Source: Actinernus sp. WN-2022 (lineage: Eukaryota > Cnidaria > Anthozoa > Actiniaria > Actinernidae). Taken from it: a stretch of 64,000 nt of DNA. The notes beneath the pieces are model-generated. The model had not been told where the DNA came from and searched no databases. It was given only the letters and a program-made list of their open reading frames with translations. The stretch spans positions 21,784,026 through 21,848,025 of the forward strand of contig JAOWCC010001751.1 in NCBI GenBank assembly GCA_030867875.1, in the 5' to 3' direction. A program made the position numbers and the translations under genes. This document shows, in pieces, positions 22,246 to 32,947 of the stretch; within the stretch, counting starts at the first letter, position 1; every line of letters starts with the position of its first letter.

Positions 22246-23260
22246 ACAGAAACGAATATGAAATAATAATGCAATCTTATCTGGTAAGTTTTGTGTGTTT
22301 TACTAACAAATATTTCACCACGTCAGGCCACGTGCGTTAGAAGCGCCAGCTAATCCCTAATCTTTTCGTAAAATGTGAGAAATTTCCATGCAAAGTCCTA
22401 GAAAAACTCAACATCTTGGCACTTCCATCGAAGAAACCTTTGGTTTCAGCAAAACTGTACAGTGTACTTGTGTGGTGTTCGTCGTGTCAAATGATAAATC
22501 GAATGATCTCTGGGTAAAAATCCGACAAGGGCGCCAGTTGAAATATTCGGAGCCTGTTGGAAGCCAATCCCACGAATGAAGTTAAATCAAACTGTTTACA
22601 TTTGAGAGATGGGACTGTCACGTGTTGAGCCAACTCGCGACCACAAAAATAACATGAAACACAAGCGATTTCTGACTCGTGCCGGTAAGGGCCTGGCCCG
22701 AGTAAAAAGATTTGGAGTGAAGTGTTGCGGAGACAAAGAGTAATTTATTAGTTTAAAATAAGCCAGATGAAGGAATAGTAGAGTGAAACATGCGTGGCAA
22801 TGTAAAAACGAAGTTACCATTTACTGAAACAGTTTATCTACGATGCAGAATGGCAAAGTTTCGTTATTTCTTATCATTTTCCCTTGTTGTTCGTTTGTTT
22901 TTCGTTATTTATCATCATATTCCCTTGGTTTGTTTTTCGTTATTTATCATCATTTTCCCTTGTCTGTTTTTCGTTATTTCACAGGGAACCCTAGCTCGAT
23001 ATTTGTGCATGTTTTAAGCAGAATTGTAATGTTGATAGTATAATTAATTATAACTGGAAATATAAAGTTAAAGTAACTTCTGCAAATTTCAGGTTCCATG
23101 TAACTTGAATGATTGGGAGTTAGGCATTTAAAAATATATATACAAAAAAAAAGAAAACAAGTATTTGCCATCCTTTCATTCCTAAAACATTAAAAGTAAA
23201 CAAACTGCTAGTTGATTCAAAAATTACAAGTAGATTGAAATGTCCAAGTCCAAATGGAAC
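22246..23260. other. Non-coding stretch apart from one short tandem repeat
   Basis: Frames of 60-75 codons on both strands have no recognised domain. A possible old dispersed repeat (GATTTCTGACTCGTGCC near 22668) resembles 10835-10870. Confidence 0.4.
22859..22983 (+). repeat. Tandem repeat, about 35-bp unit, 3-4 copies
   Basis: TTTCGTTATTT-TCATCAT-TTCCCTTG-(TT)TGT recurs at about 35-42-bp spacing. Plus-strand frames that read FRYLSSYSLGLFFV-like repeated peptides are products of this repeat. Confidence 0.8.
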
Positions 23261-23340
23261 AGTAATATATTTTCTCCAGGGGCTCCCACTAACAAAGCCA
23301 GGGGCTAAATGTAGTTATGGGAAGAAGACGGCCCTACGGC
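23261..23340 (-). repeat. Split direct repeat B, outer copy
   Basis: 80 bp from AGTAATATATTTTCTCCAGG to GGCCCTACGGC, differing from 23589-23668 by about one base (CCCACTAAC against CCCGCTAAC). It forms the 3' terminus of the element. Confidence 0.9.
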
Positions 23341-23401
23341 GAGAGAGAGCGGGAGCTCCTTGGGATCGTTTAAGGCTCATCGCTGTGGGGAGGTGGTGGG
23401 C

Positions 23402-23590
23402 CGACGAAGTTGTGTCTCTCTCACAACGTTCGGATTGAAAAGACTGTAATAACTAGGAAATCCAGGGTATATTTATATGCAGAACTACATGCGGCTATGT
23501 AAGACATTCCACGGGCCACGCGCAGTGGTTCAATTGTATGAGACCTGTAATATTTTGGCTATTGTATGCGGATTCCCCTGGTGAGAATAG
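23402..23590 (-). repeat. Split direct repeat A, inner copy
   Basis: About 189 bp matching 25202-25394 throughout. It overlaps the inner B copy by the two bases AG. The main difference is a 4-base indel near CGACGAAG. Confidence 0.9.
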
Positions 23591-23668
23591 TAATATATTT
23601 TCTCCAGGGGCTCCCGCTAACAAAGCCAGGGGCTAAATGTAGTTATGGGAAGAAGACGGCCCTACGGC
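23589..23668 (-). repeat. Split direct repeat B, inner copy
   Basis: Second copy of the 80-bp B block, directly abutting A. The A-B junction is what a circular intermediate of such an element would contain. Confidence 0.9.
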
Positions 23669-23840
23669 ACGTGCTCCCAGATGTCCTTGCGAACGTGAGA
23701 TAGTGCGATTGGCCTGGTGGTCCCCCCTGACCCTATGGTGCATCCTCCCAAAACTCAGAAAGCTTAAAACAGTGAACACTGGCTGATACCCTGTATTCCA
23801 AGCGACACATAGTATAGATCATTACAAAATACGGAAAGCG

Positions 23841-24765
23841 TTATGGGGACCAAGATTCAGGACTTTGGTGGTCCAGTAAAGGTAAAACTGCCGGTGTGTA
23901 GGCGGTGATGTTATCCCGAGGGTTATAAGCCTCTACGGTCTCGGAGAGGTCGGTACCGGACGCACAGGTAGCCAGCACATTGGCAGGGCCATCAGGCCTC
24001 AGAACATCGCTGAGTTCGTTGTAGTGGTCCCACCATGGCAGTGCTAGACCAGCCCACATGCTGCGCGATTTCTTCCTTGCGTACCCCGAGTAGAGCGAGC
24101 GTGATAGAACACCCGGAGCGGAAACTATGTGGGGCTTCCCCCTCGTCAATATTTAACTTTCGCAGGTAGTATTTGAGTCGGGAATGGACTGCAGATCCAA
24201 CAAATGGATCGAAATAAAAAATCGAAATAAAAAAACCCGAGCTCAAGTCGATGAGCATCAGCCTACATGCACAGCGTAAGGTATCGCTCAAAGTTTGTAA
24301 CTGGACAAATGGTGAGGTTGTGGCACCGCCGCACCGCGAACGTGTTGACCGCATTTCCCGCAAAGTCTTACCAAAGCCTTGTTTAAACAGGATGCCTGAC
24401 TTGTCGGGAAAAAGAAGAGTTTCCTTAGAAAGCAGCCTGCCTAGGTCTGAGCAACGGTCTCCAGAAAAGAAATCTACGACCAAGAAGCACAAATCCCGAC
24501 TGTAAATGTACCTGGATATGGGGGGAACGTCTGGCCCACGCAGAAGTTCGAATATATACTCTGCCAGTAGGCTCAATTTATTTATAAACAAAGGGATGGC
24601 CTTGTGCGGGCGGATTCTCGCAATTGCCTGTTCCTCCTTTATGGCCGCTAAGTAGTTCTTAACCGAGGGGTGGGATGCAGGATTTCCCGTCCCTAGCCTA
24701 TCATCCCATTCTCCCCCGAGACCAGCGAGGTCAACCCGTCGCAAAAAAAAACATTGCAAAACCAA
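23841..24765 (-). pseudogene. Tyrosine recombinase of a DIRS/Ngaro-type element, frameshifted
   Basis: The recombinase would cut and rejoin DNA to integrate the circular cDNA of the retroelement. An open frame of 257 codons (24765-23992) contains the expected order of catalytic residues. The first Arg is in a FSGDRCSDLGRL segment (about residue 103), His-x-x-Arg in HSFRSG (about 214), and a later His in QHVGW (about 235). About one extra base near 24030 then shifts the frame. The continuation, in the frame of 24149-23841, contains WWDHYNELSD, whose Tyr is the expected nucleophile, and a C-terminal tail. The upstream part (SHPSVKNYLAAIKEEQAIAR) is typical of recombinases of this group. The first residues (to about RRVD) are probably intronic, so the true start is unclear. 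As it stands the product would lack its nucleophile. Confidence 0.8.
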
Positions 24766-24905
24766 CTAAATTTTGTTATAAAAATACCAGCGAGGTCAAC
24801 CCGTTGCAAAACATTGCCAATCAAAACTGGAATGTGTTATAAATAATACGAGCGAGGTCAAACCGTTGCAAACATTCAAAGAGAACTAAAATCTGTTTCA
24901 ATAAT
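24715..24905 (-). repeat. Imperfect tandem repeat, about 62-bp unit, three copies plus
   Basis: AGCGAGGTCAACCCGT(T/C)GCAAA followed by AT-rich sequence ending GTTATAAA-AT recurs at about 24722, 24787 and 24850, with a remnant at about 24908. The end nearest the recombinase encodes its RVDLAG residues, so the unit straddles what looks like an intron-exon boundary. Confidence 0.75.
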
Positions 24906-25184
24906 AACCGCGAGCACCGACAGCTGAAAATATATACAACCAGCAATACTAACCACTTCAGCTACTGCTTCTGCTGCTGCAGCAGGTTCCTGAGGCGGAA
25001 TAGCTGCGACAACTGCTTGAGCTGGCGCTTGAACTGCTTGAGCTGCATTTGCTGGAACTACTGCTTGAGCCGGAGCTTGAACTGGTTGAACTGGTGCATG
25101 GGCTAAAGCCGCTTGGACTCTATTAGCGCCCGGGAAGACAGGAACCTGTGCCATACTAGTATTACGAACACTATGAGGGTGCAC
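24876..25184 (-). CDS. First reading frame of the retroelement (Ala/Pro-rich Gag start, truncated)
   Basis: The ATG lies about 18 bp inside the A repeat, where the first gene of such elements starts. About 78 residues are strongly biased to Ala, Pro, Gln and Val (motifs QAPAQAVV twice, PVQPVQ), like the low-complexity head of a Gag protein. After EAVAEVV the composition changes to an unrelated hydrophobic tail. A GTTAGT at that point could be a splice donor, with TTTTAG acceptors about 70 bases or more downstream. No zinc knuckle, reverse transcriptase or RNase H follows, so most of the gene set is deleted. Without expression data the call is tentative. Confidence 0.4.
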   Translation of the reverse strand: MHPHSVRNTSMAQVPVFPGANRVQAALAHAPVQPVQAPAQAVVPANAAQAVQAPAQAVVAAIPPQEPAAAAEAVAEVVSIAGCIYFQLSVLAVIIETDFSSL

Positions 25185-25201
25185 AGCGATGAACAGGGAA
25201 A

Positions 25202-25394
25202 CGACGAAGTCAGTTGTGTCTCTCTCACAACGTTCGGATTGAAAAGACTGTAATAACTAGGAAATCCAGGGTATATTTATATGCAGAACTACATGCGGCT
25301 ATGTAAGACATTCCACGGGCCACGCGCAGTGGTTCAATTGTATGAGACCTGTAATATTTTGGCTATTGTATGCGGATTCCCCTGGTGAGAATAG
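25202..25394 (-). repeat. Split direct repeat A, outer (5') copy
   Basis: Copy of 23402-23590 and the 5' terminus of the element on the minus strand. The sequence beyond GAGAATAG differs from that beyond the inner copy, as expected for an element edge. Confidence 0.9.
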
Positions 25395-25638
25395 CGGTTT
25401 TATTTTGCAGTGTGTCCAGTTAAGCTACAGTGAACTCTTCCGAAGTGTTGTATTATCACACCCTGTTCAATACAGAGCAATAACAGCGTTATCTGACAGA
25501 TTCATAGTCAGTTGGCAGTGAGAGTGTATAAAAGCCATGGCCAGTTATGCTTAAAAAAAAAATTATTTTTAGTGACTAAACTTCCAAATTTAGAATAATT
25601 TTCGCGCACGTTCGGGGACTGGGACGAGAATAAAACGT
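25395..25638. other. Non-coding flank of the retroelement
   Basis: No open frame or repeat recognised. Confidence 0.4.
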
Positions 25639-26051
25639 GACGTCATCAACAGAACTCTTCTCTTCGCGGTATATGTATAAAGAGTTGACTTATCAACCTC
25701 AACGCAGAACTGTCACGTATTCTGATTCGCTCTTTGATAATGACACACGGGTTGTTCTTACAATGCTTTTTATTGGCCCAACGGACTGATTCCAGAGAGA
25801 TGAACTTTAATTTTGATTCGATTGCACAAATTGTATCAATAAAACGATTTTAAATAACCTTAAAACATTGTGTAGGTAGAGCAATAGATGAAGTGCATTA
25901 CTGGGTAGTTGAAGTTGTTGGCTTATTTGCAAAATAATTGAATAGATAACCGAGATTAAAAGATGATAATATCGCGCTAAACGTTTCGGAGAGCTTTATT
26001 CGGCAAGTCTTTAATACAATGGCGCATCGAGCGTGTTCTGTTGATGACGTC
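25639..26051. repeat. Inverted-repeat pair, possible MITE
   Basis: GACGTCATCAACAGAAC (25639-25655) is inverted exactly at 26035-26051, with weaker inverse similarity outside it (CACTGGG/GGACTGGG, GCGCG). A frame at 25898-26119 on the minus strand overlaps it without a domain. Confidence 0.4.
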
Positions 26052-26159
26052 AAACCCAGTGCCAATTCTCTCGCGCTTGATTTTCGTCCACAGGCAACCC
26101 AAGACATGTTTTTGGGCAACTTTGAACAGCCAATAGACCCTTTTTCACTTTACGTCATA

Positions 26160-26235
26160 GCCGCCATGATGGTGTACAGCTAAAAATAGATTCTTCGTTA
26201 GCTTCTTTTGTTCTGTACACCAACATGGCCGCCAT
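26160..26235. repeat. Short hairpin
   Basis: GCCGCCATGATGGTGTACAG (26160-26179) is answered by CTGTACACCAACATGGCCGC (from 26213). The loop is about 33 bases. It is probably another foldback remnant. Confidence 0.6.
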
Positions 26236-26239
26236 GTCC

Positions 26240-26815
26240 TTTGCATCTCTGGGGATTGAGTGCAAACCATCTATACACCCGTGATGACAAATAAATAAAA
26301 TCAACTTTTTATTCCGGAATCCTTTGTCTATGGTCTCTTCGTAAGAAATAATTAGCCAGGGCTTATATGCACTTTAATTTAGTCTGTCCCAATCTCTTCT
26401 TGTATTAACTTCATACAGCATATTGTAGTTGAAACCCATGCATGTGCCAAGTTAGTCAAAATAGATCATGAATTGTCAGTTATTTTCAAGTGGATCATTC
26501 TTGATGGCTCATCCATAACACAAATGAACTCCATTCCCGTGTTGGCCATAAGCAGGAGACACTTCTTGTGGCACAGTTCAGTTATGGCATGTTTTGATCT
26601 TTTTATATTAATACATGTACCTCAATGAAGACCTTAGCCTGATTTTCAGACGGTACGAGGTCCTCCGCTCACTTCTTCACCCTCACCGTCTGATGGACTT
26701 TGGCAGAAACCGTGTTCTGGCCATTGTTTTATTTCGACCAATCAGAGCGAAGGTTTCATTTTTAGAGAACTAAGGCATGCGTGTAATGTCTAGTGGAGCC
26801 TGCATGAAGGTGAAT
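26240..26815. other. Non-coding stretch, nothing recognised
   Basis: No gene or repeat supported; it leads into the helicase-like fragment. Confidence 0.4.
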
Positions 26816-26819
26816 TCAA

Positions 26820-27257
26820 ATGGCGGACAATACAAATGGACTTGATATGGCTTTGGAGAAAGCGTGCGAAACGTTCGGCATTTCTGAATTATTTCCCGAA
26901 CAGAGAAAGGCATTATTATTCTTCGTTTCCCGGAAGGACCTTGGCTACCACAGCTGCATCTATAAGGCGACGACCAGGTCGAGAATCGAGAGAGGAGAAT
27001 GCACACATGTAGCCTTCGATCTGAAGCTCGTCAGAATCACGCAACGCGTTAAGAAAATTACGTCACGACCGCAAACCGCTGGTCAAAAGCATTTGGAACA
27101 TACTACTTCAGTAATGGCGGTGTCGTTCTGGAAGACAAAAAGTTGGAAAAGAAATTTGTCGAATTTCATCGCGTGGTGGCACTTTAAGCATGTTTACCAG
27201 AGTAATAGAAAGTCTTTCCAAAGGATCAAGTCTCTGTTGGATGAAAGAGCAAAATAA
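26820..27257 (+). pseudogene. 5' fragment of a RecQ-like DNA helicase
   Basis: A 145-codon open frame starts MADNTNGLDMALEKACETFG. Residues 8-42 (ALEKACETFG...ELFPEQRKALLFFVSRKDL) fit the start of RecQ-family helicases: the FG-x-FRPGQ-type motif 0 followed by an amphipathic helix ending in a KD/RD dipeptide. In the family this dipeptide is followed within a few residues by the Walker A loop that binds ATP. Here the sequence after KDL has no Walker A or other helicase motif, so homology stops near residue 42. The rest of the frame is unrecognised. It may be a truncated gene copy, a first exon whose partner is lost, or chance continuation. It ends about 130 bp before the satellite array. Confidence 0.45.
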
Positions 27258-27356
27258 TAACAAATTTAGGAGAACGGTAATTCGTAACCACTGCCATGCT
27301 GCATGTCCATGTTCACTAAAATACTTCGCCGATGTAGTAAGCTTCACCACCCCACT

Positions 27357-27378
27357 CCCCCCCCCCCCCCCCCCCCCC
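27357..27378 (+). repeat. Poly-C tract at the array edge
   Basis: 22 consecutive C separate the helicase-like fragment from the first base shared with the array units. It is absent from every internal unit junction. Confidence 0.9.
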
Positions 27379-27388
27379 TCCGGTAAAC

Positions 27389-30300
27389 ATGGCAGTCGTT
27401 TCCCCGCTACGCCACGTGGAGGCTACCGTTCATTGTAGCGGTAAATTTCTCTTCTGTGACAACACACAACAAGAGTGGCCAAATGCTTCCTACAGCCAAA
27501 CAATTTCAAGGGAATTTTAGTTGGTTTCTAATGAGGGAAAAACCGGAGGACCCGGAGGAAAACCCTCAAGTGCCAGGGTGAGATACCAACAAACTCAACC
27601 CACACAAAGCCGCACAAGATGTAACAAAGGAAACACTCCGCTCTACCGTCCTCAGCCCTTTGAGGTTTTTTAAATACTCTTTGGACGCGATATCACGTGT
27701 CTTTCCTAAAGTAAAATAAGACACGAGAGACCTCTGCCCAAAGGGTGCAAGCCAATCAGGTTTCTATTGCAGAAACAGAGAAAAAGCTGTTAAGGAAGGC
27801 ACATCGTTAATATTCAAAACCTCCCCCAACCCCAAGGGTATCTATAATGTATAATATATAACTGTGTAGAGGAAAAGAAAAACGCTGCTGAAGAAAAGAC
27901 ATCGTTAATTTAAGCCATGCAGTTAATAGTGAGAAATGCTGTGGAGGAAATTACACATCGTTAGATTAAAAACCTCCCCCCACCCCAAGGGTATCTATAA
28001 TATCCAGCACTTGATGGCTGCATGTGATAGATATGAAGTGCATACAATTATATATTAATTACGTGTAATGTATTACATGTAATAAATATATAACTGTGTA
28101 GAGGAAAAGAAAAACGCTGTCGAAGAAAAGACACATCGTTAATTTAAGCCATGCAGTTAATAGTGAGAAATGCTGTGGAGGAAATTACACATCGTTAGAT
28201 AAAAACCTCCCCACACCCCAAGGGTATCTATAATATCCAGCACTTGATGGCTGCATGTGATAGATATGAAGTACATACAATCATATATTAATTACGTGTA
28301 ATTGACTACATGTAATAAATATATGAAAGTGAATGTAATCGAAAGTCGAAAATACAAGCCGAAAATTAAAGCCGCAATTCCTAATTAATCGAATTCGAAA
28401 GCTAACCTTTTCGAAATCCGTACACATTCTTTATTCCACAATAGAAGCTTACTTATTTAATTAACCCCTACATAACTACACAAAAAAGGACCCTCCCAAA
28501 CCTTGGGTAATTAACTTTCCTTATTACAACCATGAACTATAAGCTACGATTAAAGTTTAGCCGGTCCGAAATAGTAATTATTGCGCAAGATATCCGAAAA
28601 AAATCCTCATATCCGAAAACCGAACACCTATCTACCTATGGCTAGCCTGTTCTACCTCGAACTGAACTGGAGTGGATCTCGATCTGGTCATCCATGGGTG
28701 GATAGAATCGAATTCTGCAAGTTATCGAATAGAATCGAATGCCGGTTGCGACCCCGTATTGCGCAAAAGCCAGTTAGGAAGGAAAGGCATGGCATGGATT
28801 AGTAGCACGTTGGGAAATCCAATCTGCACCGTACATGAGATAATGGCTGATTTTCAAATCTGCAATATTCCATTGGTATAATCATCTGTATTGTTACGGC
28901 TTTGTCACAGTAACATTTGTTTTAAGAGTAACTTTAGGAATTTCTGTGACTATTTTATACCACGATATGTCATAGCGGAAAGATCAATATCCAAACTCAC
29001 ATTGTAAAACTATCCGTCATATTAATACTGCAATTTGTCCTCGAATGGAAAATTAAAAAGTGCAACTGGTGCAGATTGAATAACCTGTGCAATTACAATA
29101 GCTACGTACGTACCGTCGTCTTCAGATACGAATCCACGACCAACACCTGTCTTACATTAAGCCGAAACTTTACTGGCAAAACTGGACCACTCTGGTAAAG
29201 TATGGAAATACCTTGAACTATTCTGGAAAAAAGTTGTAAATTTAAATTTCTAGTGTGGTCTTTTTCTATTGTATGTAATTGGACGAAAATATGGAAACAT
29301 GGTAATATTGTGGAGATTTACTATTTCCATACTGCAGTGCCGTCCAGTTTTTCCAGTGGATGCCATTTCGAAGCCAAGCCCATGGATGACCCTGCCTTGT
29401 CTGCCTGTAGAGCATTTCCCAATGCTGATAATTTTATTCCAAAACGATAAAGATGACTACCAGAAAATCTAAGTATAATATATAAGATATATTGGAAATG
29501 CCTTTTCAATAATTGCACTTGACTTTCCATGGACGATGCTATGTTTGAGTATATCAGTTTAGCTAGCTAAGTTTACAATGTTGTCTATGACAAGCCAAGT
29601 ATACTCCTGAAAGGGACTCTTAGATTAATCTTACTGCGACATGGGGAAAGTGCATTTTTCTATCGCCAATCTATCATCACGGTACAATGTTCCGAATCAG
29701 TAATGGGAAAGCTTCATGTTGTTACATTAAACTGCCTCGTGACTGTTCTCAACTTCGTTATCTCTTTCAAGCATGCCAAGGGCTGTTTACCTAAACATTA
29801 TCCTCATTCAAATTTGCATGCATATACGGCAAGTTAAATGGTTTCTACAGCGAATAAGGAATTTGACGCATAATTAGTAACTTCAGGTCCGAACATGCTT
29901 AAAACTAATTTCCTCGCCTCTCCTGCTTCACTTCCTGCTACATTTAACTAATCTAGCGAAAAAGTTGGTTTGAATCAGTAACGGAAAGCTTCATGTTGTT
30001 ACATTAAACTGCCTCGTGACTGTTCTCAACTTCGTAATCTCTTTCAAGCATGTCAAGGGCTGTTTACCTAAACATTATCCTCATTCAAATTTCCATGTAT
30101 ATACGGCAAGTTAAATGGTTCCTACAGCGAATAAGGAATTTGACGCATCAATTAGTAACCTCAGGCCCGAACATGCTTAAAACTAATTTCCTCGCCTCTC
30201 CTGCTTCACTTCCTGCTACATTTAACTAATCTAGCGAAAAAGTTGGTTGTGCCGTGTTTCAGGATCTGGATCTCAAGAATTGTTTACAGATTCTGAATCT

Positions 30301-32560
30301 TTGATTTTATTGGTTTGACTTGCAGTATATACTGTAAGCTTGATTCCAGGCTTACTGCCTATGTAAATATTTACCAATTCGAGATTCATACAACAGTTAC
30401 TATTTGGCTTGCGAGATCCGTTATTTCGTTCACAATATTCATGATTTGGCTTACGAGATCCATGATTTGGTTCGCGAGATCCGCGATTCGCGAGATCCGC
30501 GATTTCGTTTACGAGATCCGTTATTTGGCTCGCCGAGAGATCCGATATCCATAGCACGAACAGCACCCAACTGCCTATTGCTAGATACCTGACCCATCCT
30601 GCGGCGTGATGACATCTGCCGGAATGTTTGTTGAAATCGCACGAGACAAGACACGCTAAGTGTAACTGTGTGAATTAACCCTCCTCGAGAACTCGTCTTG
30701 TGATTCGTTAACATTTTGGCGAGGCTCTTGCCTAGTAAATAGCGGAAGGTGAGCTGCAGAGATATGGATTTTTCTTGACTTGTAAGAGTTGAAATTAGGG
30801 ATAGTATAGTGAAGGGAAATAAAGGATAAGACCTTAACTATGGGATCGTAGTATGAATAAGTGGGATAAAGAGTGTAATAAAGAAAGGACAGCGAGATGC
30901 TGTGTGCAAGAATATTTAGGCCATGGAGCGTAGGCAGAGTATGTTGTATGTTCTAGGTATTTAATGCTCCATCTACTCTATCTAGCTATCATACTGCCTT
31001 ACCAATTCAACATTGTCACTTACGGTTTGACACAAATTTTGCTCTACCATACACTTGGTTCTTGTGCTTTATTCTTGTGCTTTACACTTGGTTCTTGCCC
31101 TCTATAATTTATAATAGCAATATAACTGATTATAGTGTCGCAAAATTGATCAGTAGTGTATAGATACATTGAAATGGATTATATAGACTGGTCTTACACC
31201 TGTCTTTGAGCACGGTTCTTGCATTTGCCTCTTGTGCTTATAACATCATAATAAAAAGTTATATATAGTGACGGGTGAATTTCGCTATACTGCTAGTTTC
31301 GAACACCCTTTCTATACAAATATTGAGAAATTGTTAATTAGGAAAATCTAAGTATGACCAAACATCTTTTTGTACTTATGATATGGATTTTTCTTGACTT
31401 ATAAGAGTTCAAATTATGGATAGTATAATGAAGGAAAAGAAAGGATAAAACCTTAACTATGGGATCGTAGTATGAATAAGTGGGATAAAGAATGTAATAA
31501 AGAAAGAACAGCGAGATACTGCGTGCAAGAATATTCATTTTAGGCCATGGAGAGTAGGCACAGTATGTTCTAGGTATTTAATGCTCCATCTACTCTATCT
31601 ATAGCTATCATACTGCATTACCAATTCAACATTGTCACTTACGATTTGACACAAATTTTGCTCTTCCATACACTTGGTTCTTGCGCGTTATTCTTGTGCC
31701 GAGTCTTCCCTATAAAATATCAAAATCCTTCATAATAGTGCCTGGAAATTTGTCAATATAAATAATCATTGATTTCTAACAGAATGGCCACTTACAGTAG
31801 AACATGAACATTTCTTCTCCATATGCCAAGCTTGGTCTTGAGCTTGGAATTTTTCTTTGGTTCTTGCCTTTAAAATAATAATGACTTAATTATAGTGGAG
31901 GGAAATTTGAAAATAGTGTTTATTTGTATGCATTTAACTTAGTTGATTACTTACGGTCTAAAATGATAACGCTTTAGCAAATGTTTGATCTTGAGCTTTA
32001 TACTTGGTTTGTGTCCGTATCTACTAATTTATAACGGGAATAGAACTTGATTATAGTCTCGTAAAATGTATCATTGGTGCTAGATAAATTTAAATAGATT
32101 ATATAGATTGGTCTTATACCTTGAGCACGGTTCTTGCATTTGCCTCTTGTGCTTATAACATCATAATAAAACGTTATTATAGCGTCGGTTGCATTTCGTT
32201 ATAGTGTTAGTTTCGAATACCCAAAACAAATATTGATAAATTGTTAATTAAGAAAAATATAAGTATGATAGTACTGACCAAACTTCTTTTTATACTTAGC
32301 TATTGTAGTTATTGTGCTTAACTCTCGTTGCTTGCGTCTGCGCGTGGATCTTCTAAAGTCTTGCGCGTCCAACTTCCCAAGTCTTGCGCGTCCAACTTCC
32401 CAAGTCTTCCGCGTGCATCTTCCCAGTCTTCCCAGTCTTGCGCCTGCATCTCCCCAGTCTTGCGCGTGGTTCCCGATTGTTGCGCGTGAGACTGACAGTT
32501 GGTGCTTTATTCTTGCGCGTGAGGCTGCTCTTGGATCTTGATTCTTGCGGTTGGTTCAAC
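27389..32560 (+). repeat. Array unit 1 (edge unit, 5172 bp)
   Basis: This is the most diverged unit. It keeps a 9-base GGACCCGGA phrase near 27549 that other units lack. Its first 233-bp subrepeat is contracted (about 27790-27890), which accounts for most of its shortness. It has private variants such as AAGTATACTCC near 29599, ATAACCTGTG near 29080 and GGAATTTTTCTTTGG near 31846. Confidence 0.95.
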
Positions 32561-32714
32561 ATGGCAGTCGTTTCTCCGCTACGCCACGTGGAGGCTACCG
32601 TTCATTGTAGCAGTTAATTTTCTCTTCTGTGACAAAACACAACAAGAGTGGCCAAATGCTTCCTAGTTTACAGCCAAACTTTTAAGCGAATTTTAGTTGG
32701 TTTCTAATGAGGGA

Positions 32715-32790
32715 AAAACCGGAGGAAAACCCTCAAGTGCCAGGGTGAGATACCAACAAACTCAACCCACACAAAGCCGGACAAGATGTA
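32715..32790 (+). repeat. SINE-like block in every unit (shown for unit 2)
   Basis: AAACCGGAGGAAAACCCTC, GTGCCAGGGTGAGATACCAA and CAAACTCAACCCACA form a block that I recall, in close variants, as a dispersed repeat of anthozoan genomes. Unit 1 keeps a fuller form with CCGGAGGACCCGGAGG. No Pol III boxes are visible within it, so it is at most a fragment. Confidence 0.35.
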
Positions 32791-32947
32791 ACAAGAAACA
32801 CTCCGCTCTACCGTCCTCAGCCGTTTGAGGTTTTTTAAATACTCTTTGGACGCGATATCACGTGTCTTTCCTAAAGTAAAATAAGACACGAGAGACCTCT
32901 GCCCAAAGGGTGCAAGCCAATCAGGTTTCTATTGCAGAAACAGAGAA

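Larger units (their letters stand above)
23261..25394 (-). mobile_element. Internally deleted Ngaro/PAT-like retroelement with split direct repeats
   Basis: Read on the minus strand the order is A (25394-25202), coding interior with a tyrosine recombinase, B (23668-23589), A (23590-23402), B (23340-23261). This A-interior-B-A-B order is the split-direct-repeat layout of the Ngaro and PAT groups of the DIRS order, which integrate with a tyrosine recombinase instead of an integrase. The interior is only about 1.5 kb. It keeps the start of a first reading frame and a recombinase but has no room for reverse transcriptase and RNase H, so the copy is non-autonomous. The repeat copies are very similar to each other, so it is not ancient, yet the recombinase is frameshifted. 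Confidence 0.8.

Noticed and set aside
21904..22266. 120-codon frame as a small protein gene
   Set aside because: It reads through the internal repeats and right end of an inverted-repeat element.
23261..25394. LTR retrotransposon
   Set aside because: The direct repeats are split and interleaved (A, then B-A-B), and the enzyme is a tyrosine recombinase, not a DDE integrase.
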